From assembly GCA_018334525.1 (NCBI GenBank), contig JAGXLT010000061.1:1-6311 (forward strand): DNA of 6,311 bases, given 5' to 3'. Shown one piece after another: positions 6,253-6,311 of this stretch. The stretch comes from Gammaproteobacteria bacterium (GTDB taxonomy: Bacteria > Pseudomonadota > Gammaproteobacteria > Nitrococcales > Nitrococcaceae). Numbering within the stretch: position 1 is the stretch's first letter; the number at the start of each line of letters is the position of its first letter. The notes under the pieces are model-generated. The model was not told the origin of the DNA. It made no database searches and worked only from the letters and a program-made list of their open reading frames with translations. The position numbers and the translations under genes are program-made.

Positions 6253-6311
6253 ATGAAAACGCAAGGTGATGCAAAGGCTAGAGCCAAGCGCGTGCACGTA
6301 AAAATCATGCT
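6253..6311 (+). CDS. Start of next gene, probably formate dehydrogenase gamma (cytochrome b) subunit (3' partial)
   Basis: Only 19 complete codons plus two bases are present, reading MKTQGDAKARAKRVHVKIM. The stretch is strongly basic (five Lys, two Arg and two His), as expected of a cytoplasmic tail before a first membrane helix or of a signal peptide n-region. No haem or membrane motif is within the window. The gamma-subunit call rests on gene order alone: FDH3-type clusters usually continue fdhA-fdhB-fdhC, and no membrane quinone-reducing subunit has appeared yet. It could instead be another accessory gene. Confidence 0.5.
   Translation, partial: MKTQGDAKARAKRVHVKIM

Overview
The window holds one strand-consistent gene cluster for a respiratory, molybdenum- or tungsten-dependent formate dehydrogenase of the FDH3 type. 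All supported genes are on the + strand, and gaps are short. Protein similarity, recognised from memory rather than by a search, suggests a gammaproteobacterium, perhaps marine or halotolerant and related to lineages such as Shewanella, Marinobacter or Halomonas. The species cannot be fixed from this sequence.

Layout: (1) positions 3-1469 carry the 3' part of a polyferredoxin-like 4Fe-4S protein, whose start lies before the window. (2) An 84-base gap (1470-1553) contains a plausible sigma70-type promoter and a strong ribosome binding site. (3) A TorD/DmsD-type maturation chaperone follows (1554-2165). (4) A 71-residue Tat-signal protein of the 'formate dehydrogenase region TAT target' type is at 2191-2406. 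(5) The catalytic alpha subunit fdhA is at 2422-5403, with cysteine at the site where selenoenzymes have selenocysteine. (6) The four-cluster ferredoxin beta subunit fdhB is at 5433-6023. (7) A 66-residue predicted lipoprotein overlaps the fdhB stop codon (6023-6223). (8) The first 19 complete codons of another gene begin at 6253, in the position expected for the membrane cytochrome b (gamma) subunit.

Inferred working model: the chaperone guards the Tat signal of FdhA until the bis-pterin cofactor and Fe-S cluster are inserted. FdhA and FdhB, which has no signal of its own, are exported together by the Tat system. Formate is oxidised in the periplasm, and electrons pass through the one cluster of FdhA and the four of FdhB to a membrane cytochrome b and the quinone pool. 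The roles of the polyferredoxin, the small Tat protein and the small lipoprotein are not shown by the sequence.

Most of the window is a recognisable operon. The least explained parts are the tiny lipoprotein gene placed between fdhB and the next subunit, a near-perfect RNA hairpin across its stop codon just before the next ribosome binding site, and the unusual cysteine spacing and zinc-ribbon-like tail of the polyferredoxin.
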